From Secundilactobacillus collinoides DSM 20515 = JCM 1123 (GTDB lineage: Bacteria; Bacillota; Bacilli; Lactobacillales; Lactobacillaceae), in assembly GCF_001435975.1 (NCBI RefSeq), contig NZ_AYYR01000013.1, forward strand, positions 1 to 64,000: DNA of 64,000 nt, read 5' to 3'. Below, piece by piece: positions 41,375 to 50,614 of the stretch. The position numbers and the translations under genes were made by a program. The notes under the pieces were generated by a model. That model worked only from the letters and a program-made list of their open reading frames with translations, did no database searches and was not told the origin of the DNA. Positions within the stretch are counted from its first letter, which is position 1; the number at the start of each line of letters is the position of its first letter.

Positions 41375-41672
41375 AGACGGGTTCAATTCTGATAAGCGCG
41401 GACCCTTTTCTTTTTCTGCCGGTTGACAACCGCCCAACTCACGCTTATCATTGGAACAGAATTGAATAGTGATCGGCAATGACAAAAGAAGGTCAGTCAA
41501 CTTGGGCAGCAGCGATTCCGGGAAAGTGGAAGCCGGAAGCTTAAAGTTGAGTGATTGGCGCTTTTCGAGCTGAACCAATTAAGCTGCTGGGAGTCTTCTC
41601 AGAAGTAGGGTGGAACCGCGAAATTAAAACTTCGTCCCTATGTAGATGTACAAGTCTACATAGGGACGTTTT
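41375..41672 (+). ncRNA. Glycyl T-box riboswitch leader of glyQS
   Basis: The conserved T-box antiterminator sequence AGGGTGGAACCGCG lies at 41607-41620. The terminator helix follows: GTCCCTATGTAGA (41635-41647) with TCTACATAGGGAC (41656-41668), then TTTTT. A stem I candidate is formed by AATTCTG (41385 region) with CAGAATT (about 41457-41463). Uncharged tRNA-Gly binding should favour the antiterminator and turn on glyQS. Exact 5' end and specifier codon are not certain; GGA at 41453-41455 in a bulge beside the stem is one candidate. Confidence 0.9.
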
Positions 41673-41711
41673 TCTGTCTGCCGGTCACATGAATTAGGAG
41701 GAATTATTGTT

Positions 41712-42638
41712 ATGACCAAGAAATTGACCATGCAGCAAATCATCTTGACACTGCAGCAGTATTGGTCCGCACAGGGATGCATGCTCATGCAGGCCTACGA
41801 TACTGAAAAGGGTGCTGGGACGATGAGCCCTTATACGTTCCTGCGCGCCATTGGCCCCGAGCCATGGAACGCGGCCTACGTGGAACCTTCACGGCGGCCT
41901 GCTGATGGCCGGTACGCTGAAAACCCCAACCGGTTGTATCAACATCACCAGTTCCAAGTTGTGATGAAGCCGTCACCTGAAAACATTCAGGACCTTTACT
42001 TGAACAGCTTGAAGGAATTGGGTATCGATCCGTTGGAACATGATATCCGGTTCGTTGAGGACAACTGGGCGAACCCGTCAATGGGCTGTGCCGGTGTTGG
42101 TTGGGAAGTCTGGCTCGACGGGATGGAAGTTTCACAATTTACCTACTTCCAAATCGTTGGTGGGCTGGAAGTCGATCCCGTTACTTCTGAAATCACCTAT
42201 GGCCTGGAACGACTTGCTTCCTATATTCAAGACGTTGAGAGTGTGTTCGACCTCGAATGGGGCGACGGTGTGCTCTACGGCGATATCTTCCGGGAACCAG
42301 AAATCGAACATTCGACCTACAGTTTTGAGAAGAGCAACCAAGACATGCTGTTGCACATGTTTGACGATTACGAAGCAGAAGCTAAGAAGCAGATTGCTAA
42401 CGGTCTGGTGCACCCAGCCTACGATTACGTGCTGAAGTGTTCACACACGTTTAACCTGCTGGATGCCCGCGGTGCCGTTTCCGTTACTGAACGGGCCGGC
42501 TATCTGGCGCGGATTCGGAACATGGCCAAGGACATTGCCAAGGCCTTCGTAGCCGAGCGTAAGAAGTTTGGTTTCCCACTGATCAAGGACGAAAAAAAAC
42601 GTCAGGCACTCTTAGCAGATGGGGAGGACAAAAAATAA
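41712..42638 (+). CDS. glyQ: Glycyl-tRNA synthetase alpha subunit
   Basis: 308 aa, standard length. Catalytic subunit of the tetrameric (alpha2beta2) class II enzyme that charges tRNA-Gly. Characteristic blocks: [20 protein letters not shown] at the N-terminus, [22 protein letters not shown], and the motif region with [21 protein letters not shown] lies 11 nt before the ATG. Translated together with glyS (stop and start overlap by one base) and controlled by the upstream T-box. Confidence 0.98.
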   Translation: MTKKLTMQQIILTLQQYWSAQGCMLMQAYDTEKGAGTMSPYTFLRAIGPEPWNAAYVEPSRRPADGRYAENPNRLYQHHQFQVVMKPSPENIQDLYLNSLKELGIDPLEHDIRFVEDNWANPSMGCAGVGWEVWLDGMEVSQFTYFQIVGGLEVDPVTSEITYGLERLASYIQDVESVFDLEWGDGVLYGDIFREPEIEHSTYSFEKSNQDMLLHMFDDYEAEAKKQIANGLVHPAYDYVLKCSHTFNLLDARGAVSVTERAGYLARIRNMAKDIAKAFVAERKKFGFPLIKDEKKRQALLADGEDKK

Positions 42639-44710
42639 TGGCACGTACCTTTTTACTTGAAATCGGCTTGGAAGAAATGCCCGCCCACGTGGTGACACCA
42701 AGCATTAAACAACTGGTTCAAAAAACCCGCAAATATTTGAAGGACCAACGCATCGCCTTTGACGACATTAAGCCGTTTTCAACCCCTCGGCGCTTAGCCC
42801 TGAAGATTACCGGTCTTGCTGACAAGCAGCCCGACATCAATGAAGAAGTCAAGGGTCCGGCCAAGAAAATTGCCCAGGATGCTGACGGCAACTGGTCTAA
42901 GGCAGCCATCGGTTTTACCCGTGGCCAAGGCCTGACCGTTGATGACATTACCTTTAAGGAATTGAAGGGTGTCGAATATGTTTACGTTGAAAAGCACATC
43001 GCCGGCCAACCGGTGGAAGAAGTTTTAGCTGGGCTGAAGGATGTTTTAACCTCAATGACCTTCCCAACCATGATGAAGTGGGGCAGTTACCACTTTGAAT
43101 ACATCCGCCCAATCAAGTGGCTGGTGGCCCTGTTAGACGACAAGGTCATCCCGTTCCAGATCCTGGATGTTGACACTGACCGCATCACCCGCGGCCACCG
43201 GTTCTTGGGTAAGGACATCACGTTAAACAACGCCGCTGACTATGAGGCCGCACTGACCGAAGAGTTTGTGATCGCGGATGCGGACAAACGTAAGAAAGAA
43301 ATCAAAACACAAATTGACCGTATTGCTGCCGATAATAACTGGACCATCAACATTGATGCCGACTTGCTGGAAGAAGTGAATAACCTGGTCGAATGGCCAA
43401 CGGCGTTCGCTGGGAGTTTTGACGACAAGTACCTAAGCATTCCAGACGAAGTGCTGATCACTTCCATGCGGGACCATCAACGGTTCTTCTACGTGTTGGA
43501 TAAAAACGGTAAACTGTTGCCGAAGTTCATCTCCGTGCGTAACGGGAATGCCGAACACATCGAAAACGTGGTCAGCGGGAACGAAAAAGTTTTAGCTGCT
43601 CGTCTGAGCGACGCCATGTTCTTCTATGAAGAAGACCAAAAGCAGACCGTTGCTGACTACGTTGAACGCCTGAAGGACGTCAGTTTCCACGACAAGATTT
43701 CTACGATGTACGACAAGATGCAGCGGGTCGCTGTGATTGCTAAACAAGTCGGCACGGCCCTTGGGTTAAACGACACCCAGCTGGCCGACGTCGACCGCGC
43801 TGCCCACATCTACAAGTTCGATTTAGTCACTGGGATGGTCGGGGAATTTGCTGAACTGCAAGGGGTCATGGGTGAAAAGTACGCCCTGTTAAACGGCGAA
43901 AACGCCAACGTGGCCACCGCCGTTCGCGAACACTACATGCCGATCTCAGCCGATGGGGACCTGCCTGCAACCACAGACGGTGCTGTTTTAGCCATTGCTG
44001 ACAAGATCGATAGTATCCTGACCTTCTTCAGCGCCGACATGGTACCAAGCGGTTCAAACGACCCGTACGCCCTGCGTCGTCAGGCAACTGGAATCGTTCG
44101 GATCATCCGCGCTCAAAACTGGCACCTTGATCAAAACCTGATCGAAACGGCTATCAAGGCTGAGACTGACGCCAACGTTGCGCCAGATCTAGACCAAGCC
44201 GCCCAGGTCAACGCTGTGGTCGCCTTCCTGAAGGACCGGATCAAGGTGACTCTGCTAGACGAAAAGACGCGTCATGATATCGTGGATGCCGTTATCGCCG
44301 GACCAAACACCGATCTGCTGGATAACTTCAACGCCGCCAAGACGCTGAGTGACCACCAGAACGATGCCGACTTCAAGGGCAGCATCGAAGCCCTGAACCG
44401 GGTATTGCGTTTGGCTGAAAAGGCGGATGCATCGAAGGTCAAACCAGTTGATGCAAGTCTGTTTGATAACGACAGCGAGCCGAAATTGCTAGCGGCCGTT
44501 AACGCCGTGGCTGCCAAGGCTGACACCTTGGATATCCCAGCCTACTACGAAGCATTAGCGGGTCTGCAGAGCGTTATCAACGAGTACTTCGACGCGACCA
44601 TGGTCATGGATAAGAACGAAGACGTGAAAAATAATCGTCTGAGTCAACTCAAACAGTTGGCAGACCTCATCTTACGTTTAGGTGACCTTAACCAATTGAT
44701 CGTCAAATAA
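42638..44710 (+). CDS. glyS: Glycyl-tRNA synthetase beta subunit
   Basis: 690 aa, standard length. N-terminus [22 protein letters not shown], long central HD-like and domain 2 region including TRGHRFLG and [16 protein letters not shown], then the anticodon-binding-like C-terminal helical domain ([18 protein letters not shown]). It supports tRNA recognition and activity of the alpha subunit. The start ATG shares its A with the glyQ stop (TAATG), implying translational coupling. Terminator at 44791-44831. Confidence 0.98.
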   Translation: MARTFLLEIGLEEMPAHVVTPSIKQLVQKTRKYLKDQRIAFDDIKPFSTPRRLALKITGLADKQPDINEEVKGPAKKIAQDADGNWSKAAIGFTRGQGLTVDDITFKELKGVEYVYVEKHIAGQPVEEVLAGLKDVLTSMTFPTMMKWGSYHFEYIRPIKWLVALLDDKVIPFQILDVDTDRITRGHRFLGKDITLNNAADYEAALTEEFVIADADKRKKEIKTQIDRIAADNNWTINIDADLLEEVNNLVEWPTAFAGSFDDKYLSIPDEVLITSMRDHQRFFYVLDKNGKLLPKFISVRNGNAEHIENVVSGNEKVLAARLSDAMFFYEEDQKQTVADYVERLKDVSFHDKISTMYDKMQRVAVIAKQVGTALGLNDTQLADVDRAAHIYKFDLVTGMVGEFAELQGVMGEKYALLNGENANVATAVREHYMPISADGDLPATTDGAVLAIADKIDSILTFFSADMVPSGSNDPYALRRQATGIVRIIRAQNWHLDQNLIETAIKAETDANVAPDLDQAAQVNAVVAFLKDRIKVTLLDEKTRHDIVDAVIAGPNTDLLDNFNAAKTLSDHQNDADFKGSIEALNRVLRLAEKADASKVKPVDASLFDNDSEPKLLAAVNAVAAKADTLDIPAYYEALAGLQSVINEYFDATMVMDKNEDVKNNRLSQLKQLADLILRLGDLNQLIVK

Positions 44711-44790
44711 GCACACTAGTTGGCGTACAATCCAAAAAGTGCTATCATTAAGTTGCTATTAATGAAAGCCACTAACTGTATTGAAACGCC

Positions 44791-44831
44791 AAAGCCAGTT
44801 GAGGAAGGATATTCCTGAGCTGGCTTTTTTT
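44791..44831 (+). terminator. Terminator of glyQS
   Basis: AAAGCCAG with CTGGCTTT, plus an inner GAGGAA/TTCCT(G) stem, followed by a long T-run. Confidence 0.88.
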
Positions 44832-44836
44832 GTAGA

Positions 44837-44953
44837 GTGCAAAACAGGGGCGGTTAAGGAGTGGATCCTAGGGGACTTTGCCCGTAAAAGCCCGGTCTTG
44901 GCTTTTACGGGCAAAGTCCCCTAGGTGCAACTCCTTGCCCCGTGTCGCACGTT
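44837..44953. repeat. Very long imperfect palindrome
   Basis: The core arms 44867-44892 and 44900-44925 are exact 26-bp reverse complements (starting CCTAGGGGACTTTGCCCGTA) around a 7-nt loop. Outside them the symmetry continues with gaps: AAGGAGT with ACTCCTT, GGGGC with GCCCC, and GTGC with GCAC. The whole element could fold into a hairpin of about 115 nt. No coding frame fits, and the glyS terminator already lies just upstream. Confidence 0.85.
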
Positions 44954-45241
44954 TAGGCTTGAGAACATGAGAGATGGGTGTTAAAGGGGCCTATGGCAAA
45001 AATAGAATGGGAGCACGAGTGCAGAACCGGGTGCAACCCCTTGCCCCGTATCGCACGTTTAGGCTAAAGGAAATAAGAGCTGGATGTTAAAGGGGTATTT
45101 GGCAAAAATAAAAGGGGCGCACGAGTGCAGAACCAGGTGCAACCCCTTGCCCCGTGTCGCACGTTTAGACTCGAGAACATGAGAGCTGGGTGCTAAAGAG
45201 GCATGTGGCAAAAATAAAATGGGAGCACGAGTGCAAAATTT
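44924..45241. repeat. Three tandem 106-bp repeats
   Basis: Copies start at 44924, 45030 and 45136, each beginning GGTGCAACYCCTTGCCCCGT. All contain TCGCACGTTTAG, a TTAAAG/CTAAAG word, GGCAAAAATA and end GCACGAGTGCA. Spacing is exactly 106 bp twice; copies differ by scattered substitutions, so they are not recent. The start of copy 1 is the right arm of the palindrome at 44837-44953. No protein-coding frame runs through all copies. Confidence 0.88.
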
Positions 45242-45296
45242 CGAAACAAAATATCTTTACTACACTTGTGTGACAACAAAATAAACGCACCAAACA

Positions 45297-45337
45297 AAAC
45301 GCTATCACTGGACAATATCCAAGACGGCGTTTTTTTA
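45297..45337 (+). terminator. Terminator-like hairpin
   Basis: AAAACGC ... GCGTTTT with an inner TGGA/TCCA, followed by a T-run; it closes the repeat region. If the repeats are transcribed on the plus strand, this would end that RNA. Confidence 0.6.
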
Positions 45338-45348
45338 AAAAAAACGAA

Positions 45349-45409
45349 TTGACAATTGAACACCAAATTGATACACTAAAATAAAATTTGAGACAAAAAA
45401 GTCTCAAAT
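45349..45409 (+). promoter_or_regulatory. Promoter and TetR operator of the 45441 gene
   Basis: TTGACA (45349-45354), 17 bp, TACACT (45372-45377) is a near-consensus promoter. Immediately downstream, ATTTGAGAC (45386-45394) and GTCTCAAAT (45401-45409) form a perfect 9-bp dyad with a 6-bp centre, well placed for repression. Confidence 0.8.
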
Positions 45410-45440
45410 AACACTAATGTAATCAATCGGAGGTCAAAAC

Positions 45441-45977
45441 ATGCCACTCACACAAAAAAACGAACTGCTCCTAAAAAAACTGGCCCTAGCAATGGCCACG
45501 CATCCCCGTGACACTTTTACTGAACTGGCCACGATCGTCGGCGTCAGCAAAGCCACCTTGCACCGTATTTATGGAACAAGAAACGATTTAGAGAAACTGT
45601 TGCTGCAACAGTCGGACACGATCATTCAAGGTATTATCCGTCTCGCCAACAGCGATTTTAACGATTATATCGATGGCCTTAATCAATTGATTGCGGCTTT
45701 CTATGGCAATAAAGAACTGTTCAGGTGGCTTTTTTCGGGTACCTGTACCGCATCGGAAGAATATGTTGATGCCTATTTCTCAGGTCTGGAGGGATTCTTT
45801 ACCCGTGGGCAAAGACGGGGCACGTTCCGCGTTGAATTGAATGCCGATTTTTTGACCACTATGTTTTCATCAGGCATTGTTGCGCTGATTGATGCTGAAT
45901 TAATGGGTCGAATCGCCCCGAAGGGAAGCCGACAAGAATTCGCGGACGTTTTTTTGCAGGGGATTCAGGGTCAATAA
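45441..45977 (+). CDS. TetR-family transcriptional regulator
   Basis: 178 aa. DNA-binding segment FTELATIVGVSKATLHRIYGTRNDLEKLL (about residues 28-56); the rest is a helical ligand domain. CGGAGG lies about 9 nt before the ATG. It starts 31 bp after a perfect dyad, so it is very likely autorepressed. Forms an operon with the quinone-oxidoreductase gene 28 bp downstream, whose substrate or product may be its inducer (inference). Confidence 0.9.
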   Translation: MPLTQKNELLLKKLALAMATHPRDTFTELATIVGVSKATLHRIYGTRNDLEKLLLQQSDTIIQGIIRLANSDFNDYIDGLNQLIAAFYGNKELFRWLFSGTCTASEEYVDAYFSGLEGFFTRGQRRGTFRVELNADFLTTMFSSGIVALIDAELMGRIAPKGSRQEFADVFLQGIQGQ

Positions 45978-46005
45978 TAGGTCAAAATTGAAAGGAGCAA
46001 TCAAT

Positions 46006-46995
46006 ATGCAGTGTGCGTTGAATACTAAACCGCAAAGGGCAACCCAGCAGCTCATGAAGCGTGTTGTTTATAATCAGTTCGGGGGGCCAGAGGTTCTGAA
46101 GCTATCTAAGGGTGAGGTGCCGCAAGTAAAACGTGGTCAGGTTTTGGTTAAAATGGCCGCCACCTCAATTAATGGCGGCGATTTGGCCTTCCGACAGGGA
46201 CCGAAGTATTTAAAACCATTCATACGTTTACCTAGAGCGCTTGGACAAGACGTTGTCGGCAAAGTGGTCGCGTTGGGTAGCGGCGTAACCGACTTCCATG
46301 TGGGCGACCGAGTCTGGGGCAATACAACGACCAGCAGCAATGCGGCTGCGGAATTTGTTGCCGTGCCAGCTCATAAGCTGTCGTTGATGCCGGTTAGTCT
46401 GACTATGACGGAGGCGGCTGGTTTGCCATGTTCAGCAACGACTGCGCTGGTTGCCCTTGTTGATAAGGGGCACATTAAGCACGGTGATGAGGTTTTGATT
46501 CGCGGTGCCGGCGGTGTGGGAACTTTTGGCGTGCAGATCGCCAAGACATATGGCGCGAACGTGACGATTCTTGGATCGCATGAAACAATTGCTGAGATGG
46601 CACGGTTGGGCGCGGACAGGGCGCTCGATTATCATCGGGTTAAGGCTGAGCAATTAGGCAAATTTGACATTATTTTTGATACGGTAGGGACGCAGCAGGA
46701 TGCGTTTCGAACAAATTTAAAGCCGGCTGGCCGGTTACTGACGATTTCACTCGATGGTCAGAAATTTTTAACGGTCGTAAAATCGCTCCGTTATGGCAAG
46801 CATCGCAGCCGGGTGGTCGTTGCCTTCCCGAATCGAGCCAACTTGTCACATCTCGCTGAGCTGGTCGACACTGGCAGAGTGAAACCGGTGACTGATGGCG
46901 TTTATCCAATGAACCAAGTGGTGGAAGCTTACCAGCGGGCAGAAAAACACGGTATTGTGGGTAAAATCGTGATTCAAATCAGTGAAGCAGAATAG
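46006..46995 (+). CDS. Quinone oxidoreductase-like MDR protein
   Basis: 329-aa zinc-free medium-chain reductase. MKRVVYNQFGGPEVLKLSKGEVP carries the FGGPEVL signature; the cofactor loop is IRGAGGVGTFGVQIAKTYGANV. The end VVEAYQRAEKHGIVGKIVIQ is typical. AAAGGAG lies 8-9 nt before the ATG at 46006; a second ATG at 46054 would match family starts even better but has no ribosome binding site. Co-transcribed with the TetR gene. Probably reduces quinones or unsaturated carbonyls. Confidence 0.9.
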   Translation: MQCALNTKPQRATQQLMKRVVYNQFGGPEVLKLSKGEVPQVKRGQVLVKMAATSINGGDLAFRQGPKYLKPFIRLPRALGQDVVGKVVALGSGVTDFHVGDRVWGNTTTSSNAAAEFVAVPAHKLSLMPVSLTMTEAAGLPCSATTALVALVDKGHIKHGDEVLIRGAGGVGTFGVQIAKTYGANVTILGSHETIAEMARLGADRALDYHRVKAEQLGKFDIIFDTVGTQQDAFRTNLKPAGRLLTISLDGQKFLTVVKSLRYGKHRSRVVVAFPNRANLSHLAELVDTGRVKPVTDGVYPMNQVVEAYQRAEKHGIVGKIVIQISEAE

Positions 46996-46998
46996 AAT

Positions 46999-47022
46999 CA
47001 GGTTACAGAGGCGACCTGTTTT
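46999..47022 (+). terminator. Weak terminator-like hairpin
   Basis: CAGGT (46999-47003) with ACCTG (47014-47018), followed by TTTT. Confidence 0.4.
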
Positions 47023-47129
47023 CAATCACCCAGCACCCGCATTCATGCTCAAAATGGTACAATCGGAGTATCTATTAGATGGGACGACGATCAAGTATTA
47101 AAAAATGACCATAGAGAGCGGCGGATGAG

Positions 47130-47849
47130 ATGAAACTTGAAAAACCGGAAACTAAAAAACAACGCCTGATTCGGCTGGCTTTCGTGCTCCTCGGCATCCT
47201 GATCATTGTGGGTCTGCTATATGCGCTGTCGAAGGATTTTCAGCAGGATATTGATAATCTCGTTAAGTATAACGACGGGCTGCAAAAACAATTTTGGGCG
47301 CAGATTCGGCAGCATCAAACGGCTCCGGTCACGCTGCTGATCGTCTTTGCGCTGGTCGCAACACTCGCGGCGGTGCCGGGATTCCCAATTTCAGTTGCCT
47401 GCATTCTCATTGGGGTCATTTACGGCCGGTATTGGGGCTTTGCCATCAACCTAGTGGGTATCGTGTGCGGCAATCTTGTGACCTATACGATACTGCGCAA
47501 GGTTGGTATTTCCAAAGCGGCTCAGCACCATGACGGCCGGGTCGTGCGCAACATTATGAAAATGAAGTATCCGGTGGTGGGCCTGACAATCGGGTACGCG
47601 GTACCAATCGTGCCGACCATTTTCGTTAACTTTGCGGCGTCCAAACTGCACCAGCCGCTGCGGGATGTCATCATTGCCATGGCCATTGGTTCAGTGCCGA
47701 CTGCCTTGCTGTATGCGATGGGCGGCGATTTCTTGAATCGCGGGGATTATAAGATCGCGCTGATTACCGTTTTAGCAGTCGGAGTCTTATTCCTGCTGGT
47801 TTGGCAGTTGTGGAAACGTGAAGAAACGCATACGGAAAAGGAAGTTTGA
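47130..47849 (+). CDS. TVP38/TMEM64 (VTT-domain) membrane protein
   Basis: 239 aa with one N-terminal helix (LAFVLLGILIIVGLLYALS) and a VTT/DedA-like core: VPGFPISVACILIGVIYGRYWGFAINLVGIVCGNLVTYTILRKVG, then PIVPTIFVNFAASKLHQPLRDVI. Members are proposed lipid scramblases or transporters. The C-terminus is a charged tail. GGCGGATG precedes the ATG. Monocistronic; converges on the small minus-strand gene at 47961. Confidence 0.88.
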   Translation: MKLEKPETKKQRLIRLAFVLLGILIIVGLLYALSKDFQQDIDNLVKYNDGLQKQFWAQIRQHQTAPVTLLIVFALVATLAAVPGFPISVACILIGVIYGRYWGFAINLVGIVCGNLVTYTILRKVGISKAAQHHDGRVVRNIMKMKYPVVGLTIGYAVPIVPTIFVNFAASKLHQPLRDVIIAMAIGSVPTALLYAMGGDFLNRGDYKIALITVLAVGVLFLLVWQLWKREETHTEKEV

Positions 47850-47914
47850 TTACGTTCAACGCTATAACGCCCCCAAATCAATTTAGAATGTATCGCAAAA
47901 ACTGAATTCAATTA

Positions 47915-47961
47915 AAAACAGCTTAGCAAAATCGTCTCAGACGGTCCTGCTAAGCTGTTTT
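47915..47961. terminator. Bidirectional terminator
   Basis: AAAACAGCTTAGCA (47915-47928) and TGCTAAGCTGTTTT (47948-47961) form a perfect 14-bp stem between converging genes. Confidence 0.88.
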
Positions 47962-48278
47962 CAGTCTTCTTCCGACCCAAAATTCAACTCACTCATTGAA
48001 TCTTCAAGGCCTTCCAACATATCATTGTTATCCATGTAGCTGATCCACTGGTCCTCAGTCGCACTGCCGGGAAGCTGCGATGTCATGCGGCTGTATATGT
48101 TGCCAATAAACTCATCGAACAGTTTATCGGCCTCCCGTTGGAGCATGGTGTCGTTCAACCGACGGGCCGGCGCCTTTTCTTCGTTTTGTGCCTGTAAGTA
48201 GGGCAGGCACTTATCCATAAATAAATCGCTGACCCGGCTGTTTTTGGTCAGGTAGGCTTTTAATTGATCTTCATTCAT
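47961..48278 (-). CDS. Small acidic protein of unknown function
   Basis: 105 aa, mostly helical and acidic (ending GLEDSMSELNFGSEED), no signal peptide or membrane helix. Starts MNEDQLKAYLTKNSRVSDLFMDKCLPYLQ. I recognise no family. A ribosome binding site (AGGAAGTG) lies upstream of the ATG. Its composition and clean terminator make it a credible gene. Confidence 0.65.
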   Translation of the reverse strand: MNEDQLKAYLTKNSRVSDLFMDKCLPYLQAQNEEKAPARRLNDTMLQREADKLFDEFIGNIYSRMTSQLPGSATEDQWISYMDNNDMLEGLEDSMSELNFGSEED

Positions 48279-48469
48279 GCGTCATCACTTCCTAGGTTCC
48301 AGTTTAGCAAACAAGTGTTCGAAATGTAAACACTAAGATTTGAAATGGGGCAAAATGGACCCTGGGGCGACGTCAGTTTGATGCGCTCAGCGACCTTGTT
48401 CACGGAGGCCGCGCCAACGAAATGTGTGCTGGATTTCTGGCCAGCTAAAATGGGTTTCACTGTTGTGAG

Positions 48470-48613
48470 CAAAATTTGCTTAAAGTCAGTGAGGACGTGG
48501 TACAATTTGAATTCTGGAAAACGGATTGCCGTCGATTATAAACGGTGTTTTCCAGCAATTTCTATTTTTTGAACGGGGCTACTTATTTTTCGAGCTAAAA
48601 AGTAGCTTTTTTT
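48470..48613 (+). ncRNA. Possible leader RNA or small RNA upstream of dnaG
   Basis: A candidate -10 TACAAT (about 48501-48506) with TTGCTT 19 bp upstream is followed by a hairpin GGAAAAC...GTTTTCC (about 48518-48553). A terminator comes next: GCTACTT (48578-48584) with AAGTAGC (48600-48606), then seven T residues. A transcript of about 105 nt would be made, or the terminator would act as an attenuator for dnaG-rpoD. Confidence 0.45.
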
Positions 48614-48724
48614 ATGTTATGTGCTATCATATATATTGACTGTTTACGCCATAATCTGACTTGTGGCTGTCTCAAACAGTCCGATTTTCCGATTAAGCAC
48701 TATTGCGAAAGGGGTGTTGAGCCA

Positions 48725-50602
48725 GTGGCAAAGATACCCGAAGCCGTGATTGAACAAGTCCGCGATGCCACCGATATCGTGGATTTTATTAGTCAGTACG
48801 TTCAGTTGCAAAAATCAGGTAAAAATTTATTTGGCTTATGTCCGTTTCACGAGGAGCGGACGCCTTCTTTTTCGGTATCGGAAGACAAGCAGATCTTTCA
48901 CTGCTTTAGCTGCGGTCGCGGCGGCAATGTTTTTAAGTTCATTATGGAACTGGAGAACATTGGCTTCCAAGAGGCCGTTGTTAAGGTGGCAGAATTTTCC
49001 CACGTGGACCTGCCGGATTCAGTGGCGAACGCGACCTACTCGGGTCAAGCACGCCAGGATTCACCTGCTAATCACCTCATTCAACTGCACGAAGGGGCGC
49101 AAAAGCTCTACCATCACATCCTAATGAACACCGAGATCGGTCAGCCGGCGTTGGATTACCTGCATCAGCGGGGACTCACCGACAAAACAATTGAGGATTT
49201 TGGGTTGGGATTTGCGCCTGATCAGCAGTTATTAAAACAATATTTTGATCAGCAAAAGGTGGATTACCAAGAATTACGGCACACGGGACTGTTTATTGAA
49301 AATCAGTCTGGTGAGTTGCGCGACCGGTTCTTTAACCGGGTGATGTACCCCATTAAAAACGAGTCGGGTCAACCGATCGCATTTTCGGGGCGTCTTCTGG
49401 TCAAGGCAGATGACCAGCCGAAGTACTTGAACAGTCCGGAAACGGACATCTTCAACAAACGGCGGGTACTGTTTAACTTTGACCAGGCGCGCAACGTGAT
49501 CCGTAAGGAAGGCGCAGTGATCTTGTTTGAAGGGTTCATGGACGTTATGTCGGCGCACCAGTCCGGTGTCGGTAACGGCGTGGCTTCCATGGGAACCAGT
49601 TTGACAGAGGAACAGATTTACGCGATGCAGCGGGTGACCAAGCAGGTGTATGTCTGTTACGACGGCGACACGCCTGGACAACGGGCAACGAACCGCGCGC
49701 TGACGATTCTGCGGGACAATTCGAGTTTAGCCCTTGGCGTCATTCAGATGCCCGAGGGGATGGACCCGGACGAGTACCGCAAGAAGTACGGTGAGGAAAA
49801 ACTGGCCAGCGCCCTGCAGTCCGCACGGGAAACGCCGATTGCGTTTGCTATGCACTACCTGAAGTCGGAACATGATGTGAATACGGATGCCGGCCGGCTG
49901 GAATATATCGACCAGGTGTTGAACCTGTTAGCAACGGTGACGTCACCAGTTGAACAAGACGTGTACCTGACCCAGTTGGCGAATGAGTACCAGCTGGATA
50001 AGGGCAGTTTAAAACAACAATTGCTGATGATCAAACCAAAGCCCGCCAAGTCTTCACGACCGGCTCCGGCCACCAACCCGTATGACGGGGGCTATCCGCA
50101 ATCCGGTTATCAAAATCAAGAACCGCCTGCTGAAGTCACGCAGTATCAGCAGGCCCCGCCGCTCAGCCGTACTGAAAAAGCTGAGCGCGGGCTACTACTG
50201 CGGATGCTGCACGACCACTCAGTTTGGTTGCGCGTCACGGGCATTGAAAATTTCAGCTTTGAATCAGACGACTATGAACTCATTTACATGCTGGCACAAA
50301 AGTATTTCCAGACGCACCAAACGTATGCGCCAGCCCAGTTCATTGATCTGATTACCGATGACCACCTGCAAAACATGGTTATCGAGCTGGAATCGCTCAA
50401 TATCAATGACGAAGCGGCCGATGAAGAGGTTGATGATTACTTGCGTGTGATCATGAATGAAGCACCACTTGAAAAACAGTTAACGCAAAGCCAGCAAGCA
50501 TTGAACGAGGCCAAACGGTTGGGTGACAATGACCGGGTCCGCCAGCTGGTGATTGAAATTATTAAGTTGCAACAGCAAAAGCAGTCTAATAAACGAGCTT
50601 AG
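48725..50602 (+). CDS. dnaG: DNA primase
   Basis: 625 aa. The N-terminal CHC2 zinc finger uses Cys39, His42, Cys60 and Cys63 (CPFHEERTPSF, then FHCFSCGRGG). The TOPRIM core includes VILFEGFMDVMSAHQSGV and VYVCYDGDTPGQRA with acidic metal ligands. The C-terminal helicase-interacting domain follows a flexible Pro/Gln-rich linker. It makes RNA primers at the replication fork. The GTG at 48725 is chosen because AAAGGGGTG lies upstream and the protein then begins AKIPEAVIEQVR as in relatives; the open frame upstream to 48614 is not conserved-looking. First gene of the dnaG-rpoD operon. Confidence 0.96.
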   Translation: MAKIPEAVIEQVRDATDIVDFISQYVQLQKSGKNLFGLCPFHEERTPSFSVSEDKQIFHCFSCGRGGNVFKFIMELENIGFQEAVVKVAEFSHVDLPDSVANATYSGQARQDSPANHLIQLHEGAQKLYHHILMNTEIGQPALDYLHQRGLTDKTIEDFGLGFAPDQQLLKQYFDQQKVDYQELRHTGLFIENQSGELRDRFFNRVMYPIKNESGQPIAFSGRLLVKADDQPKYLNSPETDIFNKRRVLFNFDQARNVIRKEGAVILFEGFMDVMSAHQSGVGNGVASMGTSLTEEQIYAMQRVTKQVYVCYDGDTPGQRATNRALTILRDNSSLALGVIQMPEGMDPDEYRKKYGEEKLASALQSARETPIAFAMHYLKSEHDVNTDAGRLEYIDQVLNLLATVTSPVEQDVYLTQLANEYQLDKGSLKQQLLMIKPKPAKSSRPAPATNPYDGGYPQSGYQNQEPPAEVTQYQQAPPLSRTEKAERGLLLRMLHDHSVWLRVTGIENFSFESDDYELIYMLAQKYFQTHQTYAPAQFIDLITDDHLQNMVIELESLNINDEAADEEVDDYLRVIMNEAPLEKQLTQSQQALNEAKRLGDNDRVRQLVIEIIKLQQQKQSNKRA

Positions 50603-50614
50603 GGGGCTTTATAC

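Noticed and set aside
41303-41578. 91-codon minus-strand frame upstream of glyQ
   Set aside because: It lies antisense to the T-box leader, whose structure explains the sequence constraints.
44924-45241. CRISPR array
   Set aside because: The 106-bp units are tandem without unique spacers, and no cas genes are present.
45165-45407. 80-codon minus-strand frame in the repeat region
   Set aside because: It runs antisense through the last repeat, the terminator hairpin and the tetR promoter, with low-complexity composition.
48614-48724. 37-residue extension of DNA primase
   Set aside because: DnaG proteins begin near AKIPE; the GTG at 48725 has the ribosome binding site.
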